Shown here: positions 43,212-52,075 of the stretch, piece by piece
Position numbering within the stretch: position 1 is the first letter of the stretch
How the letters are laid out: each line of letters starts with the position of its first letter
Assembly: GCA_024103425.1 (NCBI GenBank)
Contig: JAGFIS010000024.1
Span: 1-64,000 of the forward strand
Direction of reading: 5' to 3'
Length of the DNA: 64,000 nt
From: Chitinophagaceae bacterium
GTDB taxonomy: Bacteria; Bacteroidota; Bacteroidia; Chitinophagales; Chitinophagaceae
Notes under the pieces: model-generated
Told to the model about the DNA's origin: nothing
What the model saw: only the letters and a program-made list of their open reading frames with translations
The model's database searches: none
Translations under genes and position numbers: made by a program

Positions 43212-44297
43212 GTGAATACCGTCCCTAATAAAAAGCCTGTCGTAGGGATTTCCTGTGGAGATATCAATGGTATCGGGCCGGAAATAATTATCAAAGCTCT
43301 GTCTGACAGCAGGATGACGGAATTATGTACTCCTGTAGTTTTTGGGAGCAACAGATTGTTTAATTTTTACAAAAAAGGACTTTCAGACTATAGTTTTAAT
43401 TATACCGCTTTAAAAGATTTTAACCGGATTAACCAGAAACAGGTGAACATTTTCAACTGTTGGGAGGAGGAGATTGTGATTCATCCGGGAGAAACAAGTG
43501 CCGAAGGCGGAAAGTATGCCATCCGCTCTCTGAAAGCTGCAACTGAGGCTGCAAAGAACGGAGATGTTGACATCTTAGTTACTGCGCCGATTAATAAGAA
43601 GAATGTATATAGCGAGGACGAGTTTCCGTTTACCGGCCATACTCCTTATTTGAAGGATTTTTTTAGAGTCGAGGATGTTGTGATGCTGATGGCAGCAGGC
43701 GATTTCAGGGTAGGATTAGTTACTGAGCACCTGCCCGTTCATGAAGTTGCCGGGCATATTGACCGCAAAGGAATTTTAAGCAAGTTGTTGTTAATCAATA
43801 GTTCTCTGAAAAAGGATTTTAATGTACAAAGGCCGAAAATTGCTGTTTTAGCCTTAAATCCACACGCAGGTGATGACGGGCTGACGGGCAAGGAAGAAGA
43901 GGAGATTATCCGTCCGGCAATTAAGGATGCAAGACAGCATAATATTATAGTGGAAGGGCCATTTGCGGCTGACGGGTTCTTTGCAAGGTACTACCACACG
44001 AAGTTTGATGCGGTTTTGGCCATGTACCACGATCAGGGGCTGATTCCTTTCAAGTCACTGGCAGTTCAGGAGGGGATAAATTATACAGCCGGGCTGGATA
44101 TTGTGAGGACAAGTCCCGATCACGGAACGGCCATGGATATTGCAGGAAAAGGAGTTGCAGATGCAGGTTCGTTGACGGCGGCTATTTTTGAGGGAATAGA
44201 TATTTACAGAAGACGGGAGTTTTATGAGGATATCCGCAAAAATCCCCTCAAAAAGAGAAATATTGATCTTGGGGTAGATGAGAAGATAGACGGATAA
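43212..44297 (+). CDS. pdxA: 4-hydroxythreonine-4-phosphate dehydrogenase
   Basis: A 361-residue PdxA of the DXP-dependent pyridoxal phosphate pathway. It has the opening PVVGISCGDINGIGPEIIIKAL and the three metal-binding His regions (TEHLPVHEVAGHI, LALNPHAGDDG, AMYHDQGLIPFKSL). The C-terminal part has TSPDHGTAMDIAGKG. The start codon is GTG (43212); no better ATG exists. It is divergent from recD across 168 bp. Confidence 0.96.
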   Translation: MNTVPNKKPVVGISCGDINGIGPEIIIKALSDSRMTELCTPVVFGSNRLFNFYKKGLSDYSFNYTALKDFNRINQKQVNIFNCWEEEIVIHPGETSAEGGKYAIRSLKAATEAAKNGDVDILVTAPINKKNVYSEDEFPFTGHTPYLKDFFRVEDVVMLMAAGDFRVGLVTEHLPVHEVAGHIDRKGILSKLLLINSSLKKDFNVQRPKIAVLALNPHAGDDGLTGKEEEEIIRPAIKDARQHNIIVEGPFAADGFFARYYHTKFDAVLAMYHDQGLIPFKSLAVQEGINYTAGLDIVRTSPDHGTAMDIAGKGVADAGSLTAAIFEGIDIYRRREFYEDIRKNPLKKRNIDLGVDEKIDG

Positions 44298-44325
44298 CAA
44301 GGTGTTCTTATGGATTTTTAAAATA

Positions 44326-44361
44326 AATCCCTGAATTATTACGTTTAATACGCCAGGGATT
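44326..44361 (+). terminator. Possible terminator after pdxA
   Basis: Arms AATCCCTG (44326-44333) and CAGGGATT (44354-44361) form an 8-bp stem with a 20-nt loop, followed by GCTTAATTTTAAT. The T-run is broken, so termination is only possible, not strong. It lies 29 nt past the pdxA stop. Confidence 0.45.
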
Positions 44362-44464
44362 GCTTAATTTTAATACCGGAATTAGCCGGTAGTCCAACGT
44401 AAGCCACCTTCTAAAAACGTACGACTGATTTTTTAATGCAGAATAATTTTAATAACTGTTAGGT

Positions 44465-45607
44465 ATGGAAAATGTTTTTTTAAGTGGTGGATTGGCTTTC
44501 CTTATAACCTTCTTTTCAATTCCTGTTATTATTGAACTGGCAATACAGAAAAAACTCTACGACGAGCCTAACGGTAGAAAAGTGCATAAAAAGGTCATCC
44601 CGACGCTGGGCGGGCTTGGAATTTTTGCCGGTTTAATGATTGCTACTTTAATCGGAACTCCTGTAGATTCTGCCGGGGTTCTTCAATATTTTATAGCAGC
44701 AGCACTGATTCTCTTTTTTCTGGGAATTAAAGATGACATCCTCATTCTTTCTGCATCCAAAAAGTTTTTAGGACAGTTATTCGCAGCCGGAGTCATCATA
44801 AAGTTTGGTGGCGTACAACTGCAGAATATGTATGGGTTTATGGGGATTCATGAACTAACGCCAACTGCAGGTTTATTGCTGACATTATTCACCATCATCG
44901 TCATAACGAATTCATTCAATCTGATAGATGGTGTTGACGGCCTTGCCGGATCTCTGGGAGTGCTGACATCCTTCACCTTCGGAATGTATTTTTATCAGAC
45001 AGGACAAGTGCTTTACGCAGTAATGGCTATGTCTTTGGTGGGAGCATTGCTGGCATTCCTGATTTATAATTTCAGCCCTGCTAAAATATTCATGGGTGAT
45101 ACCGGATCGCTATTGTTAGGGTTTATGAACTCGATATTTGTGATTCGTTTTATCACTACAGCCGCTGATCCCGCATCTGCATACCCGATAGCTTCCGCAC
45201 CTGCCATTGGTTTTGCTATTCTGATTGTTCCTTTATTTGATACGCTCAGGGTAGTAGCTATCAGAGTGTTTAACCGCCGCTCGCCGTTTAGCCCCGATCG
45301 TAATCACATCCATCATCTTCTTTTAGACCTTGGGTTTAAACATGCTGCAGTAGTTGCCTTCTGTGTTCTGGGCAACATTGGGCTTATTGCTCTGGCTTAT
45401 GCTTTAAGATTTTCGGGGCCTACAATTGTGATGGCAGCAGTTCTTTCAACCTCACTGGCGGCAATCGGAATTATTTATTTCAGCAAATCCAGAATGCATA
45501 TTGTACCCCGTAAACCTGTTTTGGTAGAGGAATCGGCAATTAAGAAAGAGCATAAGGTGATTACCCTGAATGGCAAAAAAGCCGGACAGGAATCAAATGC
45601 CATCTAG
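44465..45607 (+). CDS. WecA/TagO-like phosphotransferase, glycosyltransferase family 4
   Basis: A 380-residue integral membrane protein with about 10-11 helices. The MraY/WecA motifs are FNLIDGVDGLAGSLG, KIFMGDTGSLLLGF and FDTLRVVAIRVF with the NHIHHLL loop. The family attaches a sugar-1-phosphate (often GlcNAc or QuiNAc) to undecaprenyl phosphate, starting a polysaccharide or O-antigen. The substrate cannot be told. It ends 81 nt before frr. Confidence 0.93.
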   Translation: MENVFLSGGLAFLITFFSIPVIIELAIQKKLYDEPNGRKVHKKVIPTLGGLGIFAGLMIATLIGTPVDSAGVLQYFIAAALILFFLGIKDDILILSASKKFLGQLFAAGVIIKFGGVQLQNMYGFMGIHELTPTAGLLLTLFTIIVITNSFNLIDGVDGLAGSLGVLTSFTFGMYFYQTGQVLYAVMAMSLVGALLAFLIYNFSPAKIFMGDTGSLLLGFMNSIFVIRFITTAADPASAYPIASAPAIGFAILIVPLFDTLRVVAIRVFNRRSPFSPDRNHIHHLLLDLGFKHAAVVAFCVLGNIGLIALAYALRFSGPTIVMAAVLSTSLAAIGIIYFSKSRMHIVPRKPVLVEESAIKKEHKVITLNGKKAGQESNAI

Positions 45608-45649
45608 CAGACTATTTCCACGATAGTTTTTTCTGAATTTTCTATTTCG

Positions 45650-45657
45650 TAAATTTG
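45650..45657 (+). promoter_or_regulatory. -7 promoter box of frr
   Basis: TAAATTTG, exact TAnnTTTG, lies 31 nt before the frr start. A T-rich stretch (near 45626) sits at about the -33 distance. Confidence 0.55.
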
Positions 45658-45688
45658 CGTCCTTTAGAAAAAGGATAAAAGATTTATT

Positions 45689-46249
45689 ATGTCAGGCGAA
45701 AATGAAATGTATGCTTCTGCCAAGAGCGCAATGCAGAAGACGATTAACCATCTAGAATCTGAACTTTCCAAGATCAGGGCTGGGAAAGCCTCTCCGGATA
45801 TACTGAATGGGGTAGTAGTTGATTATTACGGCAACCCAACTCCAATCAATCAGGTGGCTAACGTAAGCGTGATGGATGCACGTACGATTACCGTGCAACC
45901 CTGGGAGAAAAATATGCTTCAGCCACTGGAGCGAGCAATTATTGCTGCTAATATTGGTATTAATCCTCAGAATGATGGCAACATCATCCGCCTGTTTTTA
46001 CCTCCGCTGACAGAGGAAAGAAGAAAAGAACTCGTGAAGAAGAGTAACTCTGAAGGCGAGCAGGCAAAAGTGTCTATCAGAAATATCAGAAGAGATGCTA
46101 TTGAGCAGATTAAGAAAGAACAAAAAGATGGACTGAGCGAAGACGTGGCCAGAGACTACGAAGGGCAAATCCAGGGACTCACCGATAAGTATATAGGGAT
46201 TGTAGATAAGTATCTCGAAACAAAAGAAAAAGAAATAATGGCAATTTAA
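45689..46249 (+). CDS. frr: Ribosome recycling factor
   Basis: A 186-residue RRF of normal length. Motifs: LSKIRAGKASPDILNGV, NPTPINQVANVSV, ARTITVQPWEKN, LPPLTEERRKELVK and the C-terminal helix hairpin. It splits post-termination ribosomes with EF-G. A strong intrinsic terminator follows 20 nt after the stop codon. Confidence 0.98.
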   Translation: MSGENEMYASAKSAMQKTINHLESELSKIRAGKASPDILNGVVVDYYGNPTPINQVANVSVMDARTITVQPWEKNMLQPLERAIIAANIGINPQNDGNIIRLFLPPLTEERRKELVKKSNSEGEQAKVSIRNIRRDAIEQIKKEQKDGLSEDVARDYEGQIQGLTDKYIGIVDKYLETKEKEIMAI

Positions 46250-46269
46250 TCGTTGCGTGAAATATTTTG

Positions 46270-46299
46270 AAAAAGGCTCGGAACAAGAGCCTTTTTCTT
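46270..46299 (+). terminator. Intrinsic terminator of frr
   Basis: Perfect 10-bp stem AAAAAGGCTC/GAGCCTTTTT (46270-46279, 46287-46296) with a 7-nt loop, ending in T-rich sequence. The AAAAA/TTTTT flanks make it work in both directions. Confidence 0.88.
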
Positions 46300-46398
46300 T
46301 TATTAGCGGATAATTTAAAAAATAAAATATATTTGAGTTAATTCCGGAACATCTATTTTGTCCGGTTTTATTTGTAAACAATTAAATTTTTTTTTACC

Positions 46399-46770
46399 AT
46401 GAGCCTTCTTAAAGATTTTAAAGCCTTTGCAATGAAAGGCAATGTGATGGATCTGGCCATAGCAGTGATTTTGGGTGCTGCATTTGGGGCAATCGTTTCA
46501 TCTTTTGTAGATGATATACTTACGCCATTGTTGCTGGCGCCTGCGCTAAGTGCTGTCGGTGTGGATGAAATTGCCGAGTTACATTGGGGAACAGTGAAGT
46601 ACGGTAACTTCCTTGCTGCTGTTATCAAGTTTCTCGTTTATGCATTTGTAATCTTTATGCTGATCAGAACCATGCAGAAGTTTGAGAAGAAGAAAGAAGA
46701 TGCTCCGGCAGAACCTTCAAGCACTGATAAACTGTTAACAGAAATCAGAGATGAATTAAAGAGACGCTAA
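46399..46770 (+). CDS. mscL: Large-conductance mechanosensitive channel MscL
   Basis: A 123-residue MscL with the N-terminal helix MSLLKDFKAFAMKGNVMDLA, the pore helix AIAVILGAAFGAIVSSFVDD and the second helix ending FVIFMLIRTMQKFEKKK. It opens as a pentamer under membrane tension to release solutes on hypo-osmotic shock. The gene is flanked on both sides by terminators, so it is monocistronic. Confidence 0.97.
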   Translation: MSLLKDFKAFAMKGNVMDLAIAVILGAAFGAIVSSFVDDILTPLLLAPALSAVGVDEIAELHWGTVKYGNFLAAVIKFLVYAFVIFMLIRTMQKFEKKKEDAPAEPSSTDKLLTEIRDELKRR

Positions 46771-46793
46771 GCTTTTCAGATATAACTTTCCAG

Positions 46794-46824
46794 GGGCAAA
46801 CTCTGCGAGGGGTTTGCCTTTTTT
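46794..46824 (+). terminator. Intrinsic terminator of mscL
   Basis: Stem GGCAAAC/GTTTGCC (46795-46801, 46812-46818) with a 10-nt loop, followed by six T residues. It starts 25 nt past the mscL stop. Confidence 0.85.
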
Positions 46825-47207
46825 ATGATAAAAAACTCTCTAACGGATAACCGAATGGTTAGCCGGCAGAGAGTAAATATGGCTGAAGCAAAGTAAGCAG
46901 TTAGTTTAGGTAGCCATAGTTACAAGAAGAATAGCCTGATCTGAATTTCTTCTGTCAGGGTTTTACTTTTTCTCTTCTGTGTTGCAGGTATAAAAGAATA
47001 TGGGTAGCAATAAGCAGTTCCACTACAATTAGTTTGACAATCATAGGAGCAACAGTTTTTTTGGGTTTCAGGGTTTAACTCACATATAACGCATTATTTG
47101 CCGCAGTTATTATATAGTAAATCCCGACCGGCTTTCAGAAGAGATATTTATTTACTGTGCCATTAAATTATATTTGTTAATGCAAACCATCTGTTATCAG
47201 TTAGATT
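46825..47207. other. Intergenic region with long imperfect hairpin
   Basis: No gene is seen. At 46836-46873 there is a 17-bp imperfect stem (CTCTCTAACGGATAACC against GGTTAGCCGGCAGAGAG, 14 of 17 pairs) with a 4-nt GAAT loop. It lies a few bases after the mscL terminator and could be part of a small structured RNA or an inverted repeat. The rest is A/T-rich and unremarkable up to the cyclophilin start. Confidence 0.5.
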
Positions 47208-47214
47208 GGAAGGA

Positions 47215-47832
47215 ATGGTGTTTTTAAGCAACAAATTTTGGGGAATTGCCGCATTGATATATCTGATATCCTGCGGTTCGCAGGTGGAATATACACAGCC
47301 AACGGTTGAGATTAAAACTGATTACGGAAATATTATCGTAGAACTATATCCGGAAAAGGCTCCGAAAACAGTAGCAGCTTTCCTTAGCTATGTTGAGTCC
47401 GGTTATTATAAGAACAGTTCGTTTTACCGTGTGCTTAAAGAAGAAGACCAGCCATCAAACGCTTTCAGGTCAGAATTAATTCAGGGAGGGATTTTCCAGA
47501 CTAATCCGACTTTATTGTCATCTCTCCAGGGAATTCCTTTGGAGACAACCCAAATGACGGGATTGAAACACGTCAGCGGAGCCATCTCGCTGGCGCGCAC
47601 CTCTCCTGATTCGGGTAGCAGTGAATTTTTTATTTGTATTGGCAATCAACCGGCTTATGATTATGGAGGTGTTGCTAATCCGGACGGGCTGGGGTATGCA
47701 GCCTTCGGAAAGGTAATTAAAGGAATGAAAGTGGTCAGAAGCATTCATTCCACACCGTCTGACGGTACAGCCTTCGACCGCTTTATTGAGATCAGTGATA
47801 TTACTTATCTGAATCCTCCGGCGAAGAAATAA
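47215..47832 (+). CDS. Peptidyl-prolyl isomerase, cyclophilin type, lipoprotein-like
   Basis: A 205-residue cyclophilin. The N-terminal signal ends in LISCGS (likely lipobox, Cys near residue 20). The cyclophilin barrel follows: VEIKTDYGNIIVELYPEKAP, SFYRVLKEE, SGAISLARTSPDSGSSEFFI and DGLGYAAFGKVIKGMKVV. The active-site FxR is YRV here (F to Y), with SEFFICIG preserved. It is likely in the periplasm or an outer membrane inner leaflet, folding exported proteins. ATG at 47215, with GGAAGGA a few bases upstream, is preferred over the TTG at 47206. Confidence 0.9.
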   Translation: MVFLSNKFWGIAALIYLISCGSQVEYTQPTVEIKTDYGNIIVELYPEKAPKTVAAFLSYVESGYYKNSSFYRVLKEEDQPSNAFRSELIQGGIFQTNPTLLSSLQGIPLETTQMTGLKHVSGAISLARTSPDSGSSEFFICIGNQPAYDYGGVANPDGLGYAAFGKVIKGMKVVRSIHSTPSDGTAFDRFIEISDITYLNPPAKK

Positions 47833-47907
47833 TTTTTAAATATTCAGGAAAAAATAATTTTCTCTATCTTTCACATCCAATAACTCAACTATAATTAATT
47901 CCATCTA

Positions 47908-49455
47908 ATGTCTGAATCAACAGTTAAAACAGGTCATCCTAAAGGACTGTACCTGTTATTTTTTACAGAAATGTGGGAGCGTTTCAGCTACTACGGAATG
48001 CGCGCCATTTTTGTTTTGTTCATGATCAAGGAACTGATGTTCAATGATCAGGATGCCTCTACAATCTACGGAAGCTACACAGGCCTGGTTTATCTGACTC
48101 CGCTTTTAGGAGGTTATCTGAGCGACAGGTATCTCGGTAACAGGCGAAGTATTATGACGGGTGGTATCCTCATGGCCATCGGTCAGTTTTTACTTTTTGT
48201 CAGCGCAAGTATTTCGGGTAGCAGTGGGGCTGACGTTGCAATTTCTGGGGGAAGTACCGGTTCGGTTACTATGATGTGGGCAGGTCTTACTTTCTTGATA
48301 GTTGGTAATGGATTCTTTAAGCCCAACATCAGCACGATGGTAGGCCAGCTTTACCCTCAGGGAGACCACAGAGTGGATTCAGCCTTTACGATATTCTACA
48401 TGGGTATCAACCTCGGAGCATTTTTCTCTCCGTTAGTCTGTGGAGCACTGGGAGAGAATATCGGGTTCCAGTGGGGGTTTCTGGCAGCTTGTATCGGAAT
48501 GATTCTGGGGGTCATTACGTTCGCAGTATTTAAAGACAAATATCTTGTAAACGAGGAAGATGGTCACCCAATCGGTACTCAGGTAAAGAAACTTGATACA
48601 CCTAGTATCTCGATGATAGTAGGTTCTATCATCCTGATTTTCTTTTTGCTTAATTTCAAGAGCCTCTTCAAATCAGACCTGGATGTGATAGGTTATCTTA
48701 TCTACGGTTCTATGGTAATCGTACCCACTGTAATCCTGAGAGATAGGAGTATAACCAAAGAAGAGAACAGCCGTATATGGGTAATCTTTATCCTTGCCTT
48801 CTTCGTAATTTTCTTCTGGAGTGCTTTTGAGCAGGCGGGAGCTTCACTTACAATCTTTGCCGAGCGCCAGACCGACAGGCATATCTTTAACTGGGAGATG
48901 CCTGCCTCATGGTTCCAATCGGTAAACCCGCTCGCTATTATCACCTTGGCTCCTCTGTTTTCCTGGATGTGGGGACAAATGGGAAAAAGAAATATGGAGC
49001 CGCCTTCTCCCAAAAAGATGGCTATTGGTCTTACACTTCTTTGCCTCGGATACGTAGTAATTGCCTTTGCAGTAAAAGGAGTCGACAGCACAGCGAAAGT
49101 GGCTATGTGGTGGTTAATCGGATTGTATGTACTGCACACAATGGGTGAACTTTGTCTTTCGCCTATCGGGCTTTCAATGGTAGCTAAGTTGTCACCAATA
49201 CGTTTCTCTTCGTTACTTATGGGTACATGGTTCCTTGCCAACGCAGCAGCAAACAAACTTGCCGGAGCATTGAGTGCCTTAATTCCATCAGGAGCAGGAG
49301 AGGGAGCCGGAGGTGTTACCCCGAGCATCCTCGGGTTTCAGATCGAGACATTATACGATTTCTTCATGGTATTCATAATTATGACAGGTATTGCCGCTGT
49401 TGTATTGTTTGCATTAAGCGGAACACTGTTGAAGATGATGCGTGGTATCAGATAA
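47908..49455 (+). CDS. POT/PTR2 family proton-coupled peptide transporter
   Basis: A 515-residue transporter with about 14 membrane segments. The POT signature ExxERFxYYG is present as FTEMWERFSYYGMRA (about residues 19-33). A second motif is FYMGINLGAFFSPLVCGALGE. Uptake of di- and tripeptides driven by the proton gradient is the family role. A terminator follows directly. The upstream TATCTTTC (near 47868) is a 7/8 match to the -7 box. Confidence 0.95.
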   Translation: MSESTVKTGHPKGLYLLFFTEMWERFSYYGMRAIFVLFMIKELMFNDQDASTIYGSYTGLVYLTPLLGGYLSDRYLGNRRSIMTGGILMAIGQFLLFVSASISGSSGADVAISGGSTGSVTMMWAGLTFLIVGNGFFKPNISTMVGQLYPQGDHRVDSAFTIFYMGINLGAFFSPLVCGALGENIGFQWGFLAACIGMILGVITFAVFKDKYLVNEEDGHPIGTQVKKLDTPSISMIVGSIILIFFLLNFKSLFKSDLDVIGYLIYGSMVIVPTVILRDRSITKEENSRIWVIFILAFFVIFFWSAFEQAGASLTIFAERQTDRHIFNWEMPASWFQSVNPLAIITLAPLFSWMWGQMGKRNMEPPSPKKMAIGLTLLCLGYVVIAFAVKGVDSTAKVAMWWLIGLYVLHTMGELCLSPIGLSMVAKLSPIRFSSLLMGTWFLANAAANKLAGALSALIPSGAGEGAGGVTPSILGFQIETLYDFFMVFIIMTGIAAVVLFALSGTLLKMMRGIR

Positions 49456-49475
49456 TAAAAACAAAGTTTTTATCG

Positions 49476-49511
49476 GAATCCCGGGGCTAAGGTTCCGGGA
49501 TTTTTATTTTT
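49476..49511 (+). terminator. Intrinsic terminator of the POT gene
   Basis: Stem AATCCCGG/CCGGGATT (49477-49484, 49495-49502) with a 10-nt loop, followed by a TTTTTATTTTT run. It lies 20 nt past the stop codon. Confidence 0.85.
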
Positions 49512-49650
49512 ATCGAAACTTGCCTGCCTTTCAAATAATTTATGGTTGAATTTTTGTGGAAGATTCCCAATTTTGACACGGGAAACCCCTCGGGTATCAG
49601 GAAAAGATCAACCACGGGATTCCTGATTTTTAATCTCTAAATCACCACGG

Positions 49651-51633
49651 GTGAGTAAGAGTTCGATAAACAGACTTTCAGGTGCCGGATTGCTCATAGC
49701 ACTCGGCATCATTTACGGCGATATTGGTACCTCGCCCCTCTATGTGCTAAACGCCATCATCAGAGACAGGGAGATTACGCATGAGCTTATTATTGGTGCT
49801 GTCTCCTGTGTTATCTGGACTCTCACGTTACAAACTACCATCAAGTATATTGTGCTAACTCTTCGTGCTGATAACAATGGCGAAGGAGGGATTTTTTCCT
49901 TATACGCACTGGTTAGAAGACATAAGAAATGGTTGCTGTTTCCCGCTATTATCGGAGGCGCCTCACTCCTTGCAGATGGTATGATTACCCCTTCAATCTC
50001 AATAATGTCGTCCATCGAAGGGTTGAAGCAGATTTCCGTTTTTAGCCATATCAGCAGGGATGCTATTGTATACATCGTACTGGCAATCCTCGCGGCAATT
50101 TTTATCACGCAGCAATTCGGCACTGCTACGATTGGGAAGACCTTCGGGCCTGTAATGTTTCTGTGGTTTCTGATGCTGGCTGTGTTGGGATTGATACACA
50201 TATTCGATGGGCTATACATTTTTAAGGCCTTCAATCCGTATTACGCTATTAATTTATTGGTTCTGTATCCGAAAGGTTTTTGGATACTCGGTGCAGTCTT
50301 TCTCTGTACAACGGGTGCAGAGGCGTTGTACAGCGACTTGGGGCATTGTGGCAGAAGAAATATCAGGGTCTCCTGGGTTTTTGTAAAGACAGCCCTGATA
50401 TTGAATTATTTAGGCCAGGGAGCCTGGCTGCTCTCACACCACTCGGGAAAAGTCTTTACAAAAGAGATCATAGAAAGTGGTTTCAATCCTTTTTTCGGAG
50501 TGATGCATGACCATTTTAGACTGATAGGCATCCTGATAGCGACGATTGCTGCCATAATTGCCAGCCAGGCGTTGATCAGCGGGTCATTTACACTGATTAG
50601 TGAAGCAATGCGGTTAAATCTTTGGCCAAAACTTAAGATTAATTATCCCTCAGAAGAAAGAGGTCAGTTATTCATTCCACGAATCAATATGATGATGTTT
50701 GTCGGTAGTGCAGCCGTAACTTTATATTTCCGTTCATCTTCCAATATGGAGGGTGCTTATGGGCTGGCTATTACATTGTGCATGCTGGCTACATCGATTT
50801 TGTACGCGAATTATCTCGTTACCCGCCGTGCCCCGAGTTGGGTAATTTACCTCTATCTGGCAGTTTATCTGACAATTGAATTAAGTTTTCTCATAGCTAA
50901 CCTCCTGGATAAGTTTCCGCAGGGCGGATTTATAACGCTGCTGATCGCAGGTGTGCTTTTCAGTGTCATGTATGTTTGGTACAGAGCGCGCAAGATTAAA
51001 AATCGTTATGTGGAATTTGTTCGGTTGGATAAGTACTTACCGGCAATTAATAAGTTGAGTACGGACTCATCTGTTCCAAAATATGCTACTCATCTGGTTT
51101 ATCTGACAAGTGCTGATAACCCTAAAGAAATTGAACATAAAATCATATTCAGTATTCTCGGCCAGAAACCGAAGAGGGCAGATATATATTGGCTCGTGCA
51201 TGTTGATACTCAGGATGATCCCTATACTTCTAAATATATGGTTGAGAACATCATTCCGAATGAGATTATCCGTATCGATTTAAAGTTGGGCTTCAGGCAG
51301 GCACCTCGCATCAGCGTTATGTTCAGGAAAATTGTGCGCGAACTGATTTTGAATGACGAAGTACAGGTTACTTCGAAATATCCTGTTATGCAGGAAAATG
51401 CGATCCCCGGTGATTTGCAGTTTGTTGTTATGGAGAAGTTTCTGTCGCAGGATAATGAGTTGCCGTTTTTTGAGCGGCTGGTAATGAAGCTGTATTTTCT
51501 TTTGAAACATATTAGCCTGAGCGAAGAGAAAGGTTTTGGACTGGAGCAAAGCAATGTGACGGTAGAAAAATTTCCTTTGATTGTAGCTCCGATACGCAAA
51601 CTTTCGCTAACACGGGTTTACCCTGAAGAATAA
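49651..51633 (+). CDS. kup: KUP-type potassium uptake transporter
   Basis: A 660-residue KUP/HAK transporter. The motif GDIGTSPLYVLNAII is near the start (about 22-36), with about 12 membrane helices to residue 430 and a C-terminal cytoplasmic domain of about 220 residues (HLVYLTSADNPKEIEHKI...). It carries K+/H+ symport. The start is GTG (49651); no nearby ATG exists. It is monocistronic. Confidence 0.95.
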   Translation: MSKSSINRLSGAGLLIALGIIYGDIGTSPLYVLNAIIRDREITHELIIGAVSCVIWTLTLQTTIKYIVLTLRADNNGEGGIFSLYALVRRHKKWLLFPAIIGGASLLADGMITPSISIMSSIEGLKQISVFSHISRDAIVYIVLAILAAIFITQQFGTATIGKTFGPVMFLWFLMLAVLGLIHIFDGLYIFKAFNPYYAINLLVLYPKGFWILGAVFLCTTGAEALYSDLGHCGRRNIRVSWVFVKTALILNYLGQGAWLLSHHSGKVFTKEIIESGFNPFFGVMHDHFRLIGILIATIAAIIASQALISGSFTLISEAMRLNLWPKLKINYPSEERGQLFIPRINMMMFVGSAAVTLYFRSSSNMEGAYGLAITLCMLATSILYANYLVTRRAPSWVIYLYLAVYLTIELSFLIANLLDKFPQGGFITLLIAGVLFSVMYVWYRARKIKNRYVEFVRLDKYLPAINKLSTDSSVPKYATHLVYLTSADNPKEIEHKIIFSILGQKPKRADIYWLVHVDTQDDPYTSKYMVENIIPNEIIRIDLKLGFRQAPRISVMFRKIVRELILNDEVQVTSKYPVMQENAIPGDLQFVVMEKFLSQDNELPFFERLVMKLYFLLKHISLSEEKGFGLEQSNVTVEKFPLIVAPIRKLSLTRVYPEE

Positions 51634-51692
51634 GACAGATTGTAAGGATTTTTTAATAAAAAGATTGCGCTATAATGCTTTAATTTGTGCAG

Positions 51693-52031
51693 ATGTACAA
51701 CCGAAAATTTCGAAATATCGCCGGTGTTTTTCTGTTGCTTGTATTCATTTTATGCAATACACCGACCTCGGTTTTACATGCTATGTTCGCCGATCATACC
51801 GACAGAACTGAAATGGCGATGCATTCCGGACAGACGGCAAAAATTGATGCTACCGGAATAGATTGTTTTTGTAATGGAAATGTGGTAAGCACTCCTTACT
51901 ATTTCGATTTTCAACCGGCCGATTTTCCTCCGCTCAGATTCTATCATCTTTATCGCGAGGTTCTCAACAAAACCTACATCTCTCCCACAGCGGATTTCTT
52001 TTCGCTGCGCGCCCCTCCGGTATTGAATTGA
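51693..52031 (+). CDS. Small exported Cys/His protein upstream of TonB receptor
   Basis: A 112-residue protein with a signal-type N-terminus (FLLLVFILCNTPTSVLHA). It then has a His-rich stretch (HAMFADHTDRTEMAMHSG), DCFCNGNVVSTPYY and the tail FFSLRAPPVLN. It lies 44 nt upstream of a TonB receptor. Similar small genes with a closing SLRxPP occur in front of metal-type receptors and efflux genes in Bacteroidota, so a role in metal sensing or binding is suggested but not shown. ATG 51693 is preferred over GTG 51687. Confidence 0.75.
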   Translation: MYNRKFRNIAGVFLLLVFILCNTPTSVLHAMFADHTDRTEMAMHSGQTAKIDATGIDCFCNGNVVSTPYYFDFQPADFPPLRFYHLYREVLNKTYISPTADFFSLRAPPVLN

Positions 52032-52075
52032 AAACGATTTTTTCAGCTTTCAGTTCATTACTAATTAATTAATTT

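Noticed and set aside
48702..49328. Open frame of 208 codons opposite the POT transporter
   Set aside because: Fully inside the transporter gene on the other strand, with unusual composition typical of reverse reading of membrane helices.
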